Assembly: GCA_017642695.1 (NCBI GenBank)
Contig: JAEPQD010000001.1
Location: forward strand, 1,497,701 to 1,561,700
DNA: 64,000 nucleotides
Source: Parvibaculum sp.
GTDB taxonomy: Bacteria; Pseudomonadota; Alphaproteobacteria; Parvibaculales; Parvibaculaceae
Reading direction: 5' to 3'
Shown: positions 18,153-28,122 of the stretch, one piece after another
How positions within the stretch are numbered: position 1 is the first letter of the stretch
Layout: every line of letters starts with the position of its first letter
Program-made: the position numbers and the translations under genes
The notes under the pieces: generated by a model
The model's input: only the letters and a program-made list of their open reading frames with translations
The model's database searches: none
Told to the model about the DNA's origin: nothing

Positions 18153-18518
18153 ATGAGCGACGGTACGCCATCCTCCATCGAAGTCGGCCTGAAGGGCTGC
18201 TGCCCGCGCTGCGGGAAAGGCAAGCTCTATGATGGCTTCCTCACGCTCGCGCCGGAATGCGACGCCTGCGGGCTCGACTATTCCTTCGCGGATTCGGGCG
18301 ACGGCCCTGCTGTCTTCATCATGATGATCGCGGGCTTCATCATCGTCGGCCTCGTGCTCTGGGTGGAGTTCACCTGGTCGCCGCCCTACTGGGTGCATGC
18401 GGTGCTCTGGATTCCGCTGACGCTCGCCCTCACCATCGGCCTGCTCAGGCCGCTCAAGGGCTGGCTCGTGGCACAGCAGTTCTGCCACCGCGCCGAGGAA
18501 GGCCGTCTCGACAAATGA
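18153..18518 (+). CDS. DUF983 membrane protein
   Basis: 121 residues. Two CxxC pairs (CCPRCGKGKLY at ~14-24 and CDACGLDY at ~37-44) form a zinc-ribbon-like N-terminus, followed by two membrane helices (VFIMMIAGFIIVGLVLWV and WIPLTLALTIGLL). DUF983 genes accompany alphaproteobacterial oxidase operons; the role is unknown. The ATG at 18153 follows GGGAGAGCGCCC; two upstream ATGs would add residues without a ribosome site. It overlaps surf1 by 4 bases. Confidence 0.85.
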   Translation: MSDGTPSSIEVGLKGCCPRCGKGKLYDGFLTLAPECDACGLDYSFADSGDGPAVFIMMIAGFIIVGLVLWVEFTWSPPYWVHAVLWIPLTLALTIGLLRPLKGWLVAQQFCHRAEEGRLDK

Positions 18519-19255
18519 GCCTCGCAACAAACCGGTATTTCCGCCCGCTGCTCTGGCCGACGCTGATGACGCTCGCGGCGCTGCCCGTGCTGATCGGGCT
18601 CGGCGTCTGGCAGCTCGAACGGCTCGAATGGAAAGAGGCGCTGCTGGAGCGCATCGAAACGCGGCTCGCCGCGGCCCCGGCCGCGTTGCCCGAACCGGGC
18701 GAATGGAACGCGCTCGACGTCGCGGCGCATGAATATGCGCGCGTGACGCTCACCGGCCGTTTCCTCGACCGCGAGTTCCACTATTTCACGCAGAGCTCGC
18801 GAGGGCAGGCGGGCTATGCCGTGATCTCACCGCTCGAAGTGGAGACGGGCGCCGTCGTGCTCGTCGACCGGGGCTTCGTGCCCGCGGCGCTGAAGGAAGC
18901 GAACAAGCATGGCGGTGTGCCACAAGGCGAGCTGTCCTTCACAGGTGTTCTGCGCGCCCCGCATGCGCGCGGCCTCTTCGACGGAGCGGACGACCCGGAT
19001 CGAAACGTCTGGATGGTGCGCGACCCCGCGGTCATGGGCGCGGCGCTCGACGGCATGACGGTTGCGCCGTTCATCGTCGAGGCGGAGGAGAGCGCCTTTT
19101 CCGGCGAATGGCCGAAGGCGGGCGCGGCGCGCATCGACATCCCGAACAACCATCTCGACTATGCGCTGACCTGGTTCGGGCTCGCGGCCGTGCTCGTGGC
19201 GATCTATTTTCTCTATCATCGCTCCAATGGGCGGATCGGCCGGGAGAAGTCATGA
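18515..19255 (+). CDS. SURF1 family oxidase assembly protein
   Basis: 246 residues with one membrane helix at each end (LAALPVLIGLGVWQLERL and YALTWFGLAAVLVAIYFLY), the SURF1/Shy1 topology. The periplasmic core includes VTLTGRFLDREFHYF, VDRGFVP and NNHLDYALTWFG. SURF1 helps deliver heme a to subunit I. The start is an ATG overlapping the DUF983 stop (ATGA), and the end overlaps the next gene in the same way, so translation is probably coupled. Confidence 0.95.
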   Translation: MSLATNRYFRPLLWPTLMTLAALPVLIGLGVWQLERLEWKEALLERIETRLAAAPAALPEPGEWNALDVAAHEYARVTLTGRFLDREFHYFTQSSRGQAGYAVISPLEVETGAVVLVDRGFVPAALKEANKHGGVPQGELSFTGVLRAPHARGLFDGADDPDRNVWMVRDPAVMGAALDGMTVAPFIVEAEESAFSGEWPKAGAARIDIPNNHLDYALTWFGLAAVLVAIYFLYHRSNGRIGREKS

Positions 19256-20763
19256 GCGCGCGCAACTCGACGGCGGCCTATGAGGCGCTGAAGGAGCGCT
19301 TCCAGCGTCTTTCGGCGCTCGGCGGCGCGCAGGCCGTGCTGCACTGGGACCGCGCGACCATGATGCCGGAAGGCGGCGCCACCGCGCGCGCCGAACAGCA
19401 GGCGATCCTCTCGCTGATCGCGCATGAGACGCTGACCGCACCCGAGACGGCGGAGCTTCTCGCGAACGCGAGCGAAGCGGCGGAAGCGTTGAGCGACTGG
19501 GACCGCGCCAACCTCGGCGAGATGGCCCGCGTTCACGCCCATGCGACGGCAACGCCCGCCGATCTCGTGACGCGGCTCTCGCGGCAGAAATCCGAAACCG
19601 AGATGATCTGGCGGAAGGCGCGGGCGGCAAACGATTTCGCGAGCCTCGCGCCCGCCCTCGACAAGCTCATCGCTCTCACCCGCGAACAGGCATCGGCGAA
19701 GGCGGATGCGCTGGGGCTCGACCCCTACGACGCGCTGCTCGACAGCTACGATCCCGGCCGCCGGGCGGCGGATGTCGATGTGCTCTTCGCCGATCTCGAG
19801 AGCTTCCTGCCCGCGCTGCTTGGCGAAGTGATGGAACATCAGCGGCAGGCAGAACAGGCGCTGCCCATCGAAGGCCCGTTCCCGGTTGAGCTGCAGGAGC
19901 GGATCGGCCGAGAGGTGATGGGCCTGATGGGTTTCGATTTTGCGCATGGACGGCTCGATGTCAGCCATCACCCCTTCACCGGCGGCGTGCCGGACGACAG
20001 CCGCATTACCACGCGCTACGACGAGCGCGACTTCACCGAAAGCCTGATGGCCACGATCCACGAGACCGGCCACTCGCTCTATGAGCGCGGGCTGCCAAAG
20101 GAATGGCGGACACAGCCGGTCGGCCGGGCGCGCGGCATGACGATCCATGAGAGCCAGTCGCTTCTCTTCGAGATGCAGGCGGGCCGGACGGAACCCTTCA
20201 TCGCCTTCCTCGCGCCGCGCCTGAAGCAGGCGTTCGGCGGCGAGGGCCAAGCCTGGGAGCCGGCCAACATCCTCCGGCACTACCGGCGGGTCGCGCCCGG
20301 CTTCATTCGCGTGCAGGCGGACGAGGTGACCTATCCGCTCCACGTCATGCTCCGCTACCGGCTCGAGCGGGCGATGATCGCGGGCGAGCTGAAGGCGGCC
20401 GACCTGCCCGCCGCCTGGAACGAGGGCATGAAGGAGCGGCTCGGCATCGTGCCGCCGGATGACGACAGGGGGTGCATGCAGGACATCCACTGGCCGGCAG
20501 GCTCTTTCGGTTACTTCCCGACCTACACGCTCGGCGCGCTCGCCGCCGCGCAGATCTTCGCCGCCGCCAAAGAAGCCGTGCCTGGCATCGAAGGCGCGCT
20601 GGGGCGGGGCGATTTCAGGCCGCTGACCAGCTTCGTGCGCGAAAAAGTGCACGGACAAGGCTCTCGCCTGACGCCCGACGGCATCATCGAAGAGGCGACC
20701 GGCAAGCCGCTCGGCACTGCCGCCTTCAAGGCCCATATCGAGGCCCGATATCTCGGTAAATAA
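19252..20763 (+). CDS. Carboxypeptidase Taq-type, M32 family
   Basis: 503 residues of the M32 metallocarboxypeptidase family. The zinc motif is HETGH at residues 270-274 (TIHETGHSLYERGLP), and the downstream Glu in THIHESQSLLFEM-like segment TIHESQSLLFEMQ supplies the third ligand. YPLHVMLRYRLERAMI and HWPAGSFGYFPTYTLGALAA are family-typical. It trims C-terminal residues from peptides with broad specificity. Its ATG overlaps the surf1 stop by 4 bases, so it shares the oxidase operon transcript though it has no known oxidase role. Confidence 0.95.
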   Translation: MSARNSTAAYEALKERFQRLSALGGAQAVLHWDRATMMPEGGATARAEQQAILSLIAHETLTAPETAELLANASEAAEALSDWDRANLGEMARVHAHATATPADLVTRLSRQKSETEMIWRKARAANDFASLAPALDKLIALTREQASAKADALGLDPYDALLDSYDPGRRAADVDVLFADLESFLPALLGEVMEHQRQAEQALPIEGPFPVELQERIGREVMGLMGFDFAHGRLDVSHHPFTGGVPDDSRITTRYDERDFTESLMATIHETGHSLYERGLPKEWRTQPVGRARGMTIHESQSLLFEMQAGRTEPFIAFLAPRLKQAFGGEGQAWEPANILRHYRRVAPGFIRVQADEVTYPLHVMLRYRLERAMIAGELKAADLPAAWNEGMKERLGIVPPDDDRGCMQDIHWPAGSFGYFPTYTLGALAAAQIFAAAKEAVPGIEGALGRGDFRPLTSFVREKVHGQGSRLTPDGIIEEATGKPLGTAAFKAHIEARYLGK

Positions 20764-20879
20764 CTGAAACAAAACAGCTTTTCGGTGCGTCGCTAAGTCC
20801 GTTGCCACCGCGCCCGGGCGGGGATAGGTTACGCCCGTCCGGTTCCGGTTCCTTCCGGCGGCCGGCTATCCTGGAGATT

Positions 20880-22286
20880 ATGGTGAAATACGTCAGCACG
20901 CGGGGTCTCGCCCCGGAGCTTGAATTCGAGGACGCTTTGCTCACGGGTCTCGCCCGGGACGGCGGCCTCTACGTGCCGGCGGAATGGCCGCAGATGAGCG
21001 AGCGCAAGATCAGGGCGCTGGCGGGTGTGTCCTACGAAGAGGCCGCTTTCCGGGTGATGCGTCCCTTTATCGGCGAGAGCATCGCCGACGCCGACCTCCA
21101 GCAGATGATCGCCGCCGCCTATGCCACCTTCCGCCACAAGGCGGTGGTGCCGCTGACACAGACGGGCGCGAATGACTGGCTGCTGGAGCTCTTCCACGGG
21201 CCGACGCTCGCCTTCAAGGACGTGGCGATGCAGATCCTCGCCCGGTTGTTCGATCATGTGCTGGCGGCGAAGGGCCGGCGGATCACCGTGGTCGGCGCGA
21301 CTTCCGGCGACACGGGTTCGGCGGCCATCGAGGCCTTTAAAGGCCGCGACACGACCGACATCTTCATCCTGCACCCGAAGGGCCGGGTTTCGGAGGTGCA
21401 GCGCCGCCAGATGACGACGGTGCTGGACAAGAACGTCCATAACATCGCCATCGAAGGTTCGTTCGACGATTGCCAGGCGCTGGTGAAGGCGATGTTCAAC
21501 GACCATGCCTTCCGCGACGAGGTCAGCCTCGCGGGCGTGAACTCGATCAACTGGGGCCGCGTGATGGCCCAGATCGTCTACTTCTTCACGAGTGCGGTGG
21601 CGCTTGGCGCGCCGTCGCGTCAGGTCGCCTTCTCGGTGCCGACGGGCAATTTCGGCGACATCTTCGCGGGCTATGCGGCGGCCCGGATGGGGCTTCCTGT
21701 TGCGAAGCTCATCGTTGCGACAAATGTGAACGACATTCTGGCGCGCACCATCGACAGCGGCCGTTATGAGGTCGACAAGGTGGTGCCGACGATCAGCCCG
21801 AGCATGGACATTCAGGTCTCGTCCAATTTCGAGCGGCTGCTTTTCGACGCCTATGGCCGCGATGGCGCGGTCGTGACGCGGCTGATGCAGAGCCTCGGCC
21901 AGTCCGGCGCCTTCGAGATCGAACCGGTGAGGCTCGACGCGATCCGGGCGCAGTTCGGTGCGGCCCGCGTCGACGAAAGGGAAACGGCGGCGACCATCAA
22001 GCGCATGCGGGAAGAAACGGGTGAACTTGTCGATCCGCATTCGGCGGTAGGGCTTGCCGCGGCTGCACGGCTGCGTGGCGATGCGTCCGTGCCGATGGTG
22101 ACGCTGGCGACAGCGCATCCGGCGAAGTTCCCCGATGCGGTGAAGGCTGCGACAGGCATTCATCCCGAGCTTCCGCCTTCGATGTCCGGCCTCTTCGAAA
22201 GGGAAGAGCGGCTCGAGCCCTTGCCGAACGATCTGGGCGTCCTGCAGGCCTTTATTCGCGAACGCGCCCGTTCCGTCGCTGCCTGA
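20880..22286 (+). CDS. thrC: Threonine synthase
   Basis: 468 residues, the bacterial/fungal class of this PLP enzyme, converting O-phosphohomoserine to threonine. The PLP lysine is in GPTLAFKDVAMQ (K113), the phosphate-binding loop is TSGDTGSAAIEAF, and NSINWGRVMAQIVYYF-like NSINWGRVMAQIVYFF is conserved. The N-terminus MVKYVSTRG is typical, so I use the ATG at 20880 (CTGGAG just upstream) over earlier frames. thrB lies elsewhere in the window (30053-31018). Confidence 0.97.
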   Translation: MVKYVSTRGLAPELEFEDALLTGLARDGGLYVPAEWPQMSERKIRALAGVSYEEAAFRVMRPFIGESIADADLQQMIAAAYATFRHKAVVPLTQTGANDWLLELFHGPTLAFKDVAMQILARLFDHVLAAKGRRITVVGATSGDTGSAAIEAFKGRDTTDIFILHPKGRVSEVQRRQMTTVLDKNVHNIAIEGSFDDCQALVKAMFNDHAFRDEVSLAGVNSINWGRVMAQIVYFFTSAVALGAPSRQVAFSVPTGNFGDIFAGYAAARMGLPVAKLIVATNVNDILARTIDSGRYEVDKVVPTISPSMDIQVSSNFERLLFDAYGRDGAVVTRLMQSLGQSGAFEIEPVRLDAIRAQFGAARVDERETAATIKRMREETGELVDPHSAVGLAAAARLRGDASVPMVTLATAHPAKFPDAVKAATGIHPELPPSMSGLFEREERLEPLPNDLGVLQAFIRERARSVAA

Positions 22287-22325
22287 ATCCGCGATCGATG
22301 TTGTTGACCCAGGAGTGTGTGCCCC

Positions 22326-23600
22326 ATGTCCGTTGAAGTGACCCGCCTCGATAATGGCCTCACGGTCGTAACCGACAGCATGCCGCATCTTCAGACGACA
22401 TCGGTCGGTGTCTGGGTGAACACGGGCGCCCGTCATGAAAGAGCGCGTCAGCACGGCGTCTCGCACATGCTGGAGCACATGGCCTTCAAGGGTACGGAGC
22501 GCCGCTCGGCGCTCGCCATCGCCGAGGAAATCGAAACGGTGGGCGGGCACCTGAATGCGCATACGACACATGAAGCGACGGCCTACTACGCGCGCGTGCT
22601 GAAGGAAGACCTTCCGCTCGCCGTCGATATTCTCGCCGACATCCTGCAGAACTCGATCTTCGATCCGGAGGAAGTGGAGCGCGAGCGCGGCGTCATCATT
22701 TCGGAAATCGGCCAGGCGCATGACACGCCGGATGACGTGGTCTTCGATGATCTGCTGGAGGCGGCCTATCCGGGCCAGCCGCTTGGCCGCTCGATCCTCG
22801 GCACGGTGGATACCGTATCGGGCTTCGGCCGAGACGATCTCAACGGCTACATGAATGAGCGCTATCTGGCTCAGGGCATGGTGCTTGCGGCGGCGGGTGG
22901 CGTCGATCACAAGGACCTGGTGAAACTTGCCGCGCAGCGCTTCGCCGCCGTGCCATGGCGTCCGGTTACTCATGCGCCGCGCGCCGTCTTCAAGGGCGGC
23001 GAGGTGCGCAAGGAGCGCGACCTTGAACAGGTGCATCTCGCGCTCGCCTTCGAGGGGCCGACCTATCAGGACCCCGACTACTACACGGCGCAGGTCTTCT
23101 CGGGTGTGCTCGGCGGCGGCATGTCGTCCCGCCTGTTCCAGGAAGTGCGCGAGAAGCGTGGCCTCTGCTACTCCGTCTTCGCCTTCTCCTGGTCCTTCGC
23201 GGATACGGGCGTCTTCGGCATCTATGCCGGCACGGCACCTGACGACGTGGCGGAACTGATGCCTGTGCTTTCCGGCGAGCTTGGCCGCATCGGTATCGAC
23301 GCGAGCGAGGACGAGGTCGCCCGCTCCCGCGCCCAGATCAAGGCAGGACTGCTGATGGGACTCGAATCATCGTCGTCCCGTGCGGAACAGATCGCCCGCC
23401 AATACATGATTCATGGACGGGTGCTGCCCGTGGAGGAACTCATCGCGAGGGTCGACGAGGTCGATGCGGACGCTGTCCGCCGCTACGCCGAGCGCCTTGC
23501 CAAGGGGCCTGGACTGGCGCTTTCCGCCATCGGCCCGCTCGGTGGCCAGGGCGGCGGACTTGAATCCTACGACCGGATCGCGGCAAGATTCGCCCATTAG
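22326..23600 (+). CDS. M16 family zinc protease, mitochondrial-processing-peptidase-like
   Basis: 424 residues. The inverted zinc motif HxxEH is at residues 47-51 (HMLEHMAFKG), with the downstream Glu in EEVERERGVIISEI. The C-terminal half carries VREKRGLCYSVFAF, the usual substrate-chamber segment. Bacterial members of this group cleave peptides or process secreted proteins. GGAG lies 10 bases before the ATG; a GTG 9 bases earlier is a less likely start. It follows thrC at 39 bases, an arrangement common in alphaproteobacteria. Confidence 0.95.
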   Translation: MSVEVTRLDNGLTVVTDSMPHLQTTSVGVWVNTGARHERARQHGVSHMLEHMAFKGTERRSALAIAEEIETVGGHLNAHTTHEATAYYARVLKEDLPLAVDILADILQNSIFDPEEVERERGVIISEIGQAHDTPDDVVFDDLLEAAYPGQPLGRSILGTVDTVSGFGRDDLNGYMNERYLAQGMVLAAAGGVDHKDLVKLAAQRFAAVPWRPVTHAPRAVFKGGEVRKERDLEQVHLALAFEGPTYQDPDYYTAQVFSGVLGGGMSSRLFQEVREKRGLCYSVFAFSWSFADTGVFGIYAGTAPDDVAELMPVLSGELGRIGIDASEDEVARSRAQIKAGLLMGLESSSSRAEQIARQYMIHGRVLPVEELIARVDEVDADAVRRYAERLAKGPGLALSAIGPLGGQGGGLESYDRIAARFAH

Positions 23601-23675
23601 GGGCGCGAGGGACGCGATCCCGGGGGAGGGGGCGCGCCGGTAGGGCCGCTCGCCGCAGTCGAGGGCGGTTTCGTA

Positions 23676-24263
23676 ATGGCATTTCTCCGCTCGATGTCGA
23701 AGCCGGACGTAACGCCCATGATTCTCGGGCGGGGCGTCTATCTTCGCAATCCGCAGCCCGGCGACTACGGGACCTGGTCCGACTTGCGGGGGGCGAGCCG
23801 GAGTTTCCTGACACCCTGGGAGCCGACCTGGCCGTCCGACGACCTGACGAGGACCGCATTTCGCCGCCGCCTGCGGCGCTACCAGCGCGAAATCCGGGAG
23901 GACCAGGCCTACCCCTTCTTCATCTTTCGTGAGGAAGATGATGCTTTGCTCGGTGGTTGTACGCTGTCGGGCGTGCAGCGGGGGGTGCAGCAGAGCTGCA
24001 CGCTCGGCTATTGGGCGGGCGAGTGCCATGCGGGCCGCGGTTATGTGACGGCGGCTGTCAGGGCACTCGTTCCTTACGTGTTCGAGGAGTTGAGGTTGCA
24101 CAGGCTGCAGGCCGCCTGTCTGCCGGAGAACGAGCGCTCCCGCGCCGTGCTGCGCAAATGCGGTTTCACGGAAGAGGGAATTGCCCGGGGCTATCTCCGG
24201 ATCAACGGCGCCTGGCGGGATCATGTCGTGTACGCCATTCTGCGCGACGACCCGCGGCTTTGA
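23676..24263 (+). CDS. GNAT family N-acetyltransferase, RimJ/RimL-like
   Basis: 195 residues with the RimJ/RimL fold: [19 protein letters not shown] at the N-terminus, the acetyl-CoA loop in [26 protein letters not shown] (Q/RxxGxG/A-type, residues ~109-133), and [18 protein letters not shown] at the C-terminus. Such proteins acetylate protein N-termini or small amines; the target is unknown. It ends 23 bases before the next gene and begins 75 bases after the M16 gene. Confidence 0.9.
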   Translation: MAFLRSMSKPDVTPMILGRGVYLRNPQPGDYGTWSDLRGASRSFLTPWEPTWPSDDLTRTAFRRRLRRYQREIREDQAYPFFIFREEDDALLGGCTLSGVQRGVQQSCTLGYWAGECHAGRGYVTAAVRALVPYVFEELRLHRLQAACLPENERSRAVLRKCGFTEEGIARGYLRINGAWRDHVVYAILRDDPRL

Positions 24264-24286
24264 GTTTTGAAGGGAGTTTTCCGAGG

Positions 24287-27244
24287 ATGCGGCGAGGGGG
24301 CCCGAGGACGGCGCGCATGAGAGGCGCGCTCGCAGCACTGTTGCTGACGCTGCCGATCGCCGGATTGCCGGGCGCCGCATTTGCGCTCGACGCGATCGCG
24401 ATGGACGACGCGCATCCCGTGATCGACCTCACGCCTTACGTGGAAACCTACGAGGCCGAAGGCCGTCTCACCATCGAGCCGCCGCAGAACGGCAGCGCCG
24501 ATGTCGAAGCGGATCCCGAGGCGGAGGAAGTCGACGAGAGTGAGCTCGAAGACGGCTCGATCGTTCTTTCGGACGGGGAGACGGAGGAGGCGGGCGTCTG
24601 GCGTGCTTTCGCGCTGCGCAATCGCGGCGAGGAGCAGGTCGTCCGGACGCTGGTCGCGGACCTGCGCGGCGAGGGTCTCATGAACCTGCTCTGGCCGCGC
24701 CCGCAACTGGCCTTCGACCGCGCGCTGACGGCGGGCGGGGAGGATCCGGAGCCGGCAGCCGCGCAGGATTGGCCGGGCTTTGCCGTCTACACGCTGACCG
24801 GCGATGCGCAGAACAGCATGACAGTGGCGCTCCATGCCGACAGGGCCGGCGACGCCGGACTGTATCTCTGGCATGAGGAAGCGTGGACGGCCTTCACGCA
24901 GCGCCTCGCGCTTGTCGAGGGCGGCATGCTCGCGGTGATTGCGGCCTTTGCGGTCTACATGACGGCGCTCGGCATTCTTACCCGCGTGGCGGCCGCCCGC
25001 GCGACCGCGGCCCTTCTCGGCGCAGGCTTTCTCGTTCTCTTCGCCGAGTTCGGTTATCTCGGTGCAATGCTCTCTCTGCCGCCGTGGTGGGACCTTGTCG
25101 CGCGCACCATCGTGCTGGCGCTTTTTGCCTCAGCCGTTTTCATGCTGGAACGGTTCTTCCTCGACAGCGAGCGTCATTCCGCATCGCTTGCGCAAGCGAC
25201 GCGGCTGATGGGCTATGCGGTGCTCGCCGGCATTCCGCTGGCCTTTGTAACCGTCTCCGGCGCGGCGCTCTATGTGCGGGTCTTCCTCGGCATAGCACTG
25301 ATCGGCGGTGCCCCGCTCGTGGTCATGGCGGCGCTTCGCGGCGTCCGCCCGGCGCAACTTCTCATTCCGGGCGCCGCACTCTTCGCGCTGGCGGGTTTTC
25401 TCGCCGCGCTTCATTCGGTGGGCTGGATGCCCGGCACCTTTGTGGGTACGGCTTTCAATGGCGGCGTCTTCACGACGGCCCTGACGCTTTTCGCCTTTGC
25501 CGCAGCCTATCACGCGCAGGGCGGCCGCCGCCGCGCGGACATCGGCACGCTCAGGAGCGAGCAGCGCCACGCATTCGCACTGACCGGTGCGCGAATGGGC
25601 GTCTGGGACTGGGACATCGCGAACGACAAGCTCTATGTCTCGCCATCCGTCGAGGCCATGCTTGGCCTCGACGCGGGCACGCTTGACGGCAACGAAGTCT
25701 CCTGGCGCGAACACATGCATCCCGCCGACCGCGAGACCTATCGCACCGCGCTCAACGCCTATATCGAGCGTGGCAATGTTTCCTTCTCGCTCGAATTCCG
25801 CATGCGCCATTCGGATGGCGTGTTTCGTTGGGTGGCGCTGGCGGCAAGCTGCGTCGCGGGCCCGGAAAACTATGCGACGCGCTGCATTGGCACGGTGCGC
25901 GACATCTCGGCCCAGAAGAACGCCGAAGACCGGCTGATGCACGACAGTGTGCATGACAGTCTGACGGGACTGCCGAACCGCGCGCTCTTCATGGACCGCA
26001 TGGCGCGCGCGATCCGTCGCCGCGGATTGCTGGAACGGCCGCGCGCTGCTCTTCTGCTGATCGACATGGACCGCTTCAAGACCGTGAACGACAGTCTCGG
26101 TCATTCAGGCGGCGATGCGCTTCTGATCGCGATCGCGCGCCGTCTCGAATCGCTCGTCACGCAGGACGACACGGTTGCGCGTATCGATGGCGACGCCTTC
26201 GCTGTGCTGCTTACGACGCGCACGGAGCGTGACGACGCTCTCGCCTTCGCCGAACAGGCAGGCGAATTCCTGCATCAACCCATCGAGGTGGCGGGCCACG
26301 AGGTCTATCCTTCCTGCTCCGTCGGTGTCGCGATCTGCGAGGACGCGCATGAGCATCCGGAAGAACTCTTCACGGAAGCCGAAATCGCGATGTATCGGGC
26401 GAAACGGTCCGGAAAGGCGCGGATCGATCTTTTCGAGCCCGGTATGCGCAAGGAGGCGGACGACCATCTCTCCCTCGACACCGACCTGCGTCACGCCATC
26501 GACCGCAAGGAACTTGAAGTCTATTACCAGCCGATCATGTCGCTGAAGGACGGCACAGTGCGCGGCTTCGAGGCGCTGATCCGATGGAACCATCCCAAGG
26601 AAGGATTGCTGACCCCCGACAGTTTCGTGCCGCTCGCGGAAGAAACCGGGGTCATCACGGAGATCGGCCGCTTCGCGCTTCGCGCCGCAAGCGAGGAACT
26701 GGCGACCTGGCAGAAGCTGTTCCCCATGGAGAAGCCGCTGTTCGCGAGCGTCAACGTATCGAGCCGGCAATTGCTGCGTCATGACCTGATCGAAGACGTC
26801 AAGCGCGTGCTGAACCGCATCGATATCGAGCGCGGCTCACTGAAGCTCGAAGTGACGGAATCGCTCGTCATGGAGAATCCGGAATTCGCCGCCAACATGC
26901 TCGCCCGGATCAAGGCGCTGGGCGCGGGGCTTTCGCTGGACGATTTCGGCACCGGTTATTCGAGCCTTTCCTACCTGCAACGCTTTCCCTTCGATACGCT
27001 GAAGGTCGACCGCTCCTTCGTGGCCGGCATGTCCGCCGACCGGGAAACACCACTCATCATCCGTTCGATGGTGACGCTGGCGCACGACCTCGGCATGGAA
27101 GTCGTTGCGGAAGGCACGGAAAGCGAAACGCAGGCCGCCGACCTTGCACATATGGGCTGCGACTATGGGCAGGGTTATTATTTCGGCCAGCCGATGCGCG
27201 CCGCTGAAGCGCTCGACTTCATCGCGCATTACTGGAAACGCTGA
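24287..27244 (+). CDS. 7TM-PAS-GGDEF-EAL signalling protein (c-di-GMP)
   Basis: 985 residues. A signal peptide ([20 protein letters not shown]) is followed by an extracellular domain of the 7TMR-DISMED2 kind, about seven membrane helices (~200-420), a PAS domain ([19 protein letters not shown], ~435-550), then GGDEF and EAL domains. The GGDEF signature is DGDAF (634-638), so cyclase activity is unlikely. The EAL domain looks intact: FEALIRW (762-764), [10 protein letters not shown] (885-894) and the EGTES segment; phosphodiesterase activity is expected. The ATG at 24287 follows GAAGGGAG; 24317 is an alternative. Confidence 0.9.
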   Translation: MRRGGPRTARMRGALAALLLTLPIAGLPGAAFALDAIAMDDAHPVIDLTPYVETYEAEGRLTIEPPQNGSADVEADPEAEEVDESELEDGSIVLSDGETEEAGVWRAFALRNRGEEQVVRTLVADLRGEGLMNLLWPRPQLAFDRALTAGGEDPEPAAAQDWPGFAVYTLTGDAQNSMTVALHADRAGDAGLYLWHEEAWTAFTQRLALVEGGMLAVIAAFAVYMTALGILTRVAAARATAALLGAGFLVLFAEFGYLGAMLSLPPWWDLVARTIVLALFASAVFMLERFFLDSERHSASLAQATRLMGYAVLAGIPLAFVTVSGAALYVRVFLGIALIGGAPLVVMAALRGVRPAQLLIPGAALFALAGFLAALHSVGWMPGTFVGTAFNGGVFTTALTLFAFAAAYHAQGGRRRADIGTLRSEQRHAFALTGARMGVWDWDIANDKLYVSPSVEAMLGLDAGTLDGNEVSWREHMHPADRETYRTALNAYIERGNVSFSLEFRMRHSDGVFRWVALAASCVAGPENYATRCIGTVRDISAQKNAEDRLMHDSVHDSLTGLPNRALFMDRMARAIRRRGLLERPRAALLLIDMDRFKTVNDSLGHSGGDALLIAIARRLESLVTQDDTVARIDGDAFAVLLTTRTERDDALAFAEQAGEFLHQPIEVAGHEVYPSCSVGVAICEDAHEHPEELFTEAEIAMYRAKRSGKARIDLFEPGMRKEADDHLSLDTDLRHAIDRKELEVYYQPIMSLKDGTVRGFEALIRWNHPKEGLLTPDSFVPLAEETGVITEIGRFALRAASEELATWQKLFPMEKPLFASVNVSSRQLLRHDLIEDVKRVLNRIDIERGSLKLEVTESLVMENPEFAANMLARIKALGAGLSLDDFGTGYSSLSYLQRFPFDTLKVDRSFVAGMSADRETPLIIRSMVTLAHDLGMEVVAEGTESETQAADLAHMGCDYGQGYYFGQPMRAAEALDFIAHYWKR

Positions 27245-27284
27245 CACGTTTCCGGGGCGCATTACTGGAAGCGGTAAGCCGGCT

Positions 27285-27896
27285 TCAGGCGTGACCCGCT
27301 TCGCCGGACAGGAGCGAAATGTTGACGCCGAGTTTCGCCAGCGCCTCGTGATATTTCGCGTCGAGATTGGGGCCGAAGAGAAGGTCCGGGTCCGGCTCGC
27401 AATGGAGCCAGCCATTCGCCTGGATTTCCGCATCGAGCTGACCGGGCGCCCAGCCCGCATAGCCGAGCGCGAGCAGCGCGCGGCTCGGCCCGCAGCCCGT
27501 CGCCATGGCGCGCAGGATGTCGACGCTCGCGGTAAGACCGACATTCTCGTCGACCGGCAGAGTCGATTCCTCGGAGAAGTAGTCCTGCGTATGGAGAACA
27601 AAGCCGCGGCCCATCTCGACCGGGCCGCCCGCGAGCACGGGACAGGCGATGCGGTTCGGCGTGCTGACGTCGGGAACGCGGATCGAAAGCCTGTCGAGCA
27701 GGTCCGGGAAGGTGATGTTTTCGGCGGGCTTGTTGACGACGATGCCCATGGCGCCGTCGGGATTGTGCACACACATGTAGATGACGGTGCGCTCGAACCG
27801 GCTGTCGCCCATTGACGGCATCGCGATCAGCATCTTGCCTTCCAGAAATCCGTCGTCTCCGGGGCGGTAACTCAAATCTGCCGACATAGGGTCCAT
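27285..27896 (-). CDS. YqgE/AlgH family protein (DUF179)
   Basis: 203 residues of the DUF179 family: [38 protein letters not shown] at the N-terminus and the GGPV(E)MGRGFVLHT segment are diagnostic. The biochemical role is unresolved. It lies tail to tail with the EAL protein and divergent from the DsbD-like gene. The YqgE, DsbD-domain and peroxiredoxin neighbourhood is one I recall from other alphaproteobacteria. Confidence 0.92.
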   Translation of the reverse strand: MDPMSADLSYRPGDDGFLEGKMLIAMPSMGDSRFERTVIYMCVHNPDGAMGIVVNKPAENITFPDLLDRLSIRVPDVSTPNRIACPVLAGGPVEMGRGFVLHTQDYFSEESTLPVDENVGLTASVDILRAMATGCGPSRALLALGYAGWAPGQLDAEIQANGWLHCEPDPDLLFGPNLDAKYHEALAKLGVNISLLSGEAGHA

Positions 27897-28122
27897 GGCA
27901 AAAACATGCCTCCACGTCGCTGGGGCGCAACAGGCGCCGAGTCATGAAATCCTGCACCCTTGCGCGCCCGATGTCACGCCTCGTTGTGGCGGAACATGCT
28001 CACGCTGTTTTGTATCCGTGTGAGCGGCGCAGGATGATAGGCTTGAACAAAATCAAATGGCACGTCCGCGCGCGGAGGCAAGCGCGGCCGGTGCGAAGAA
28101 TGGCGAATACGTGAAGGATCTC

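Noticed and set aside
20829-23036. A 735-codon minus-strand frame opposite thrC and the M16 gene.
   Set aside because: Same reason: low-complexity translation opposite strongly conserved genes.
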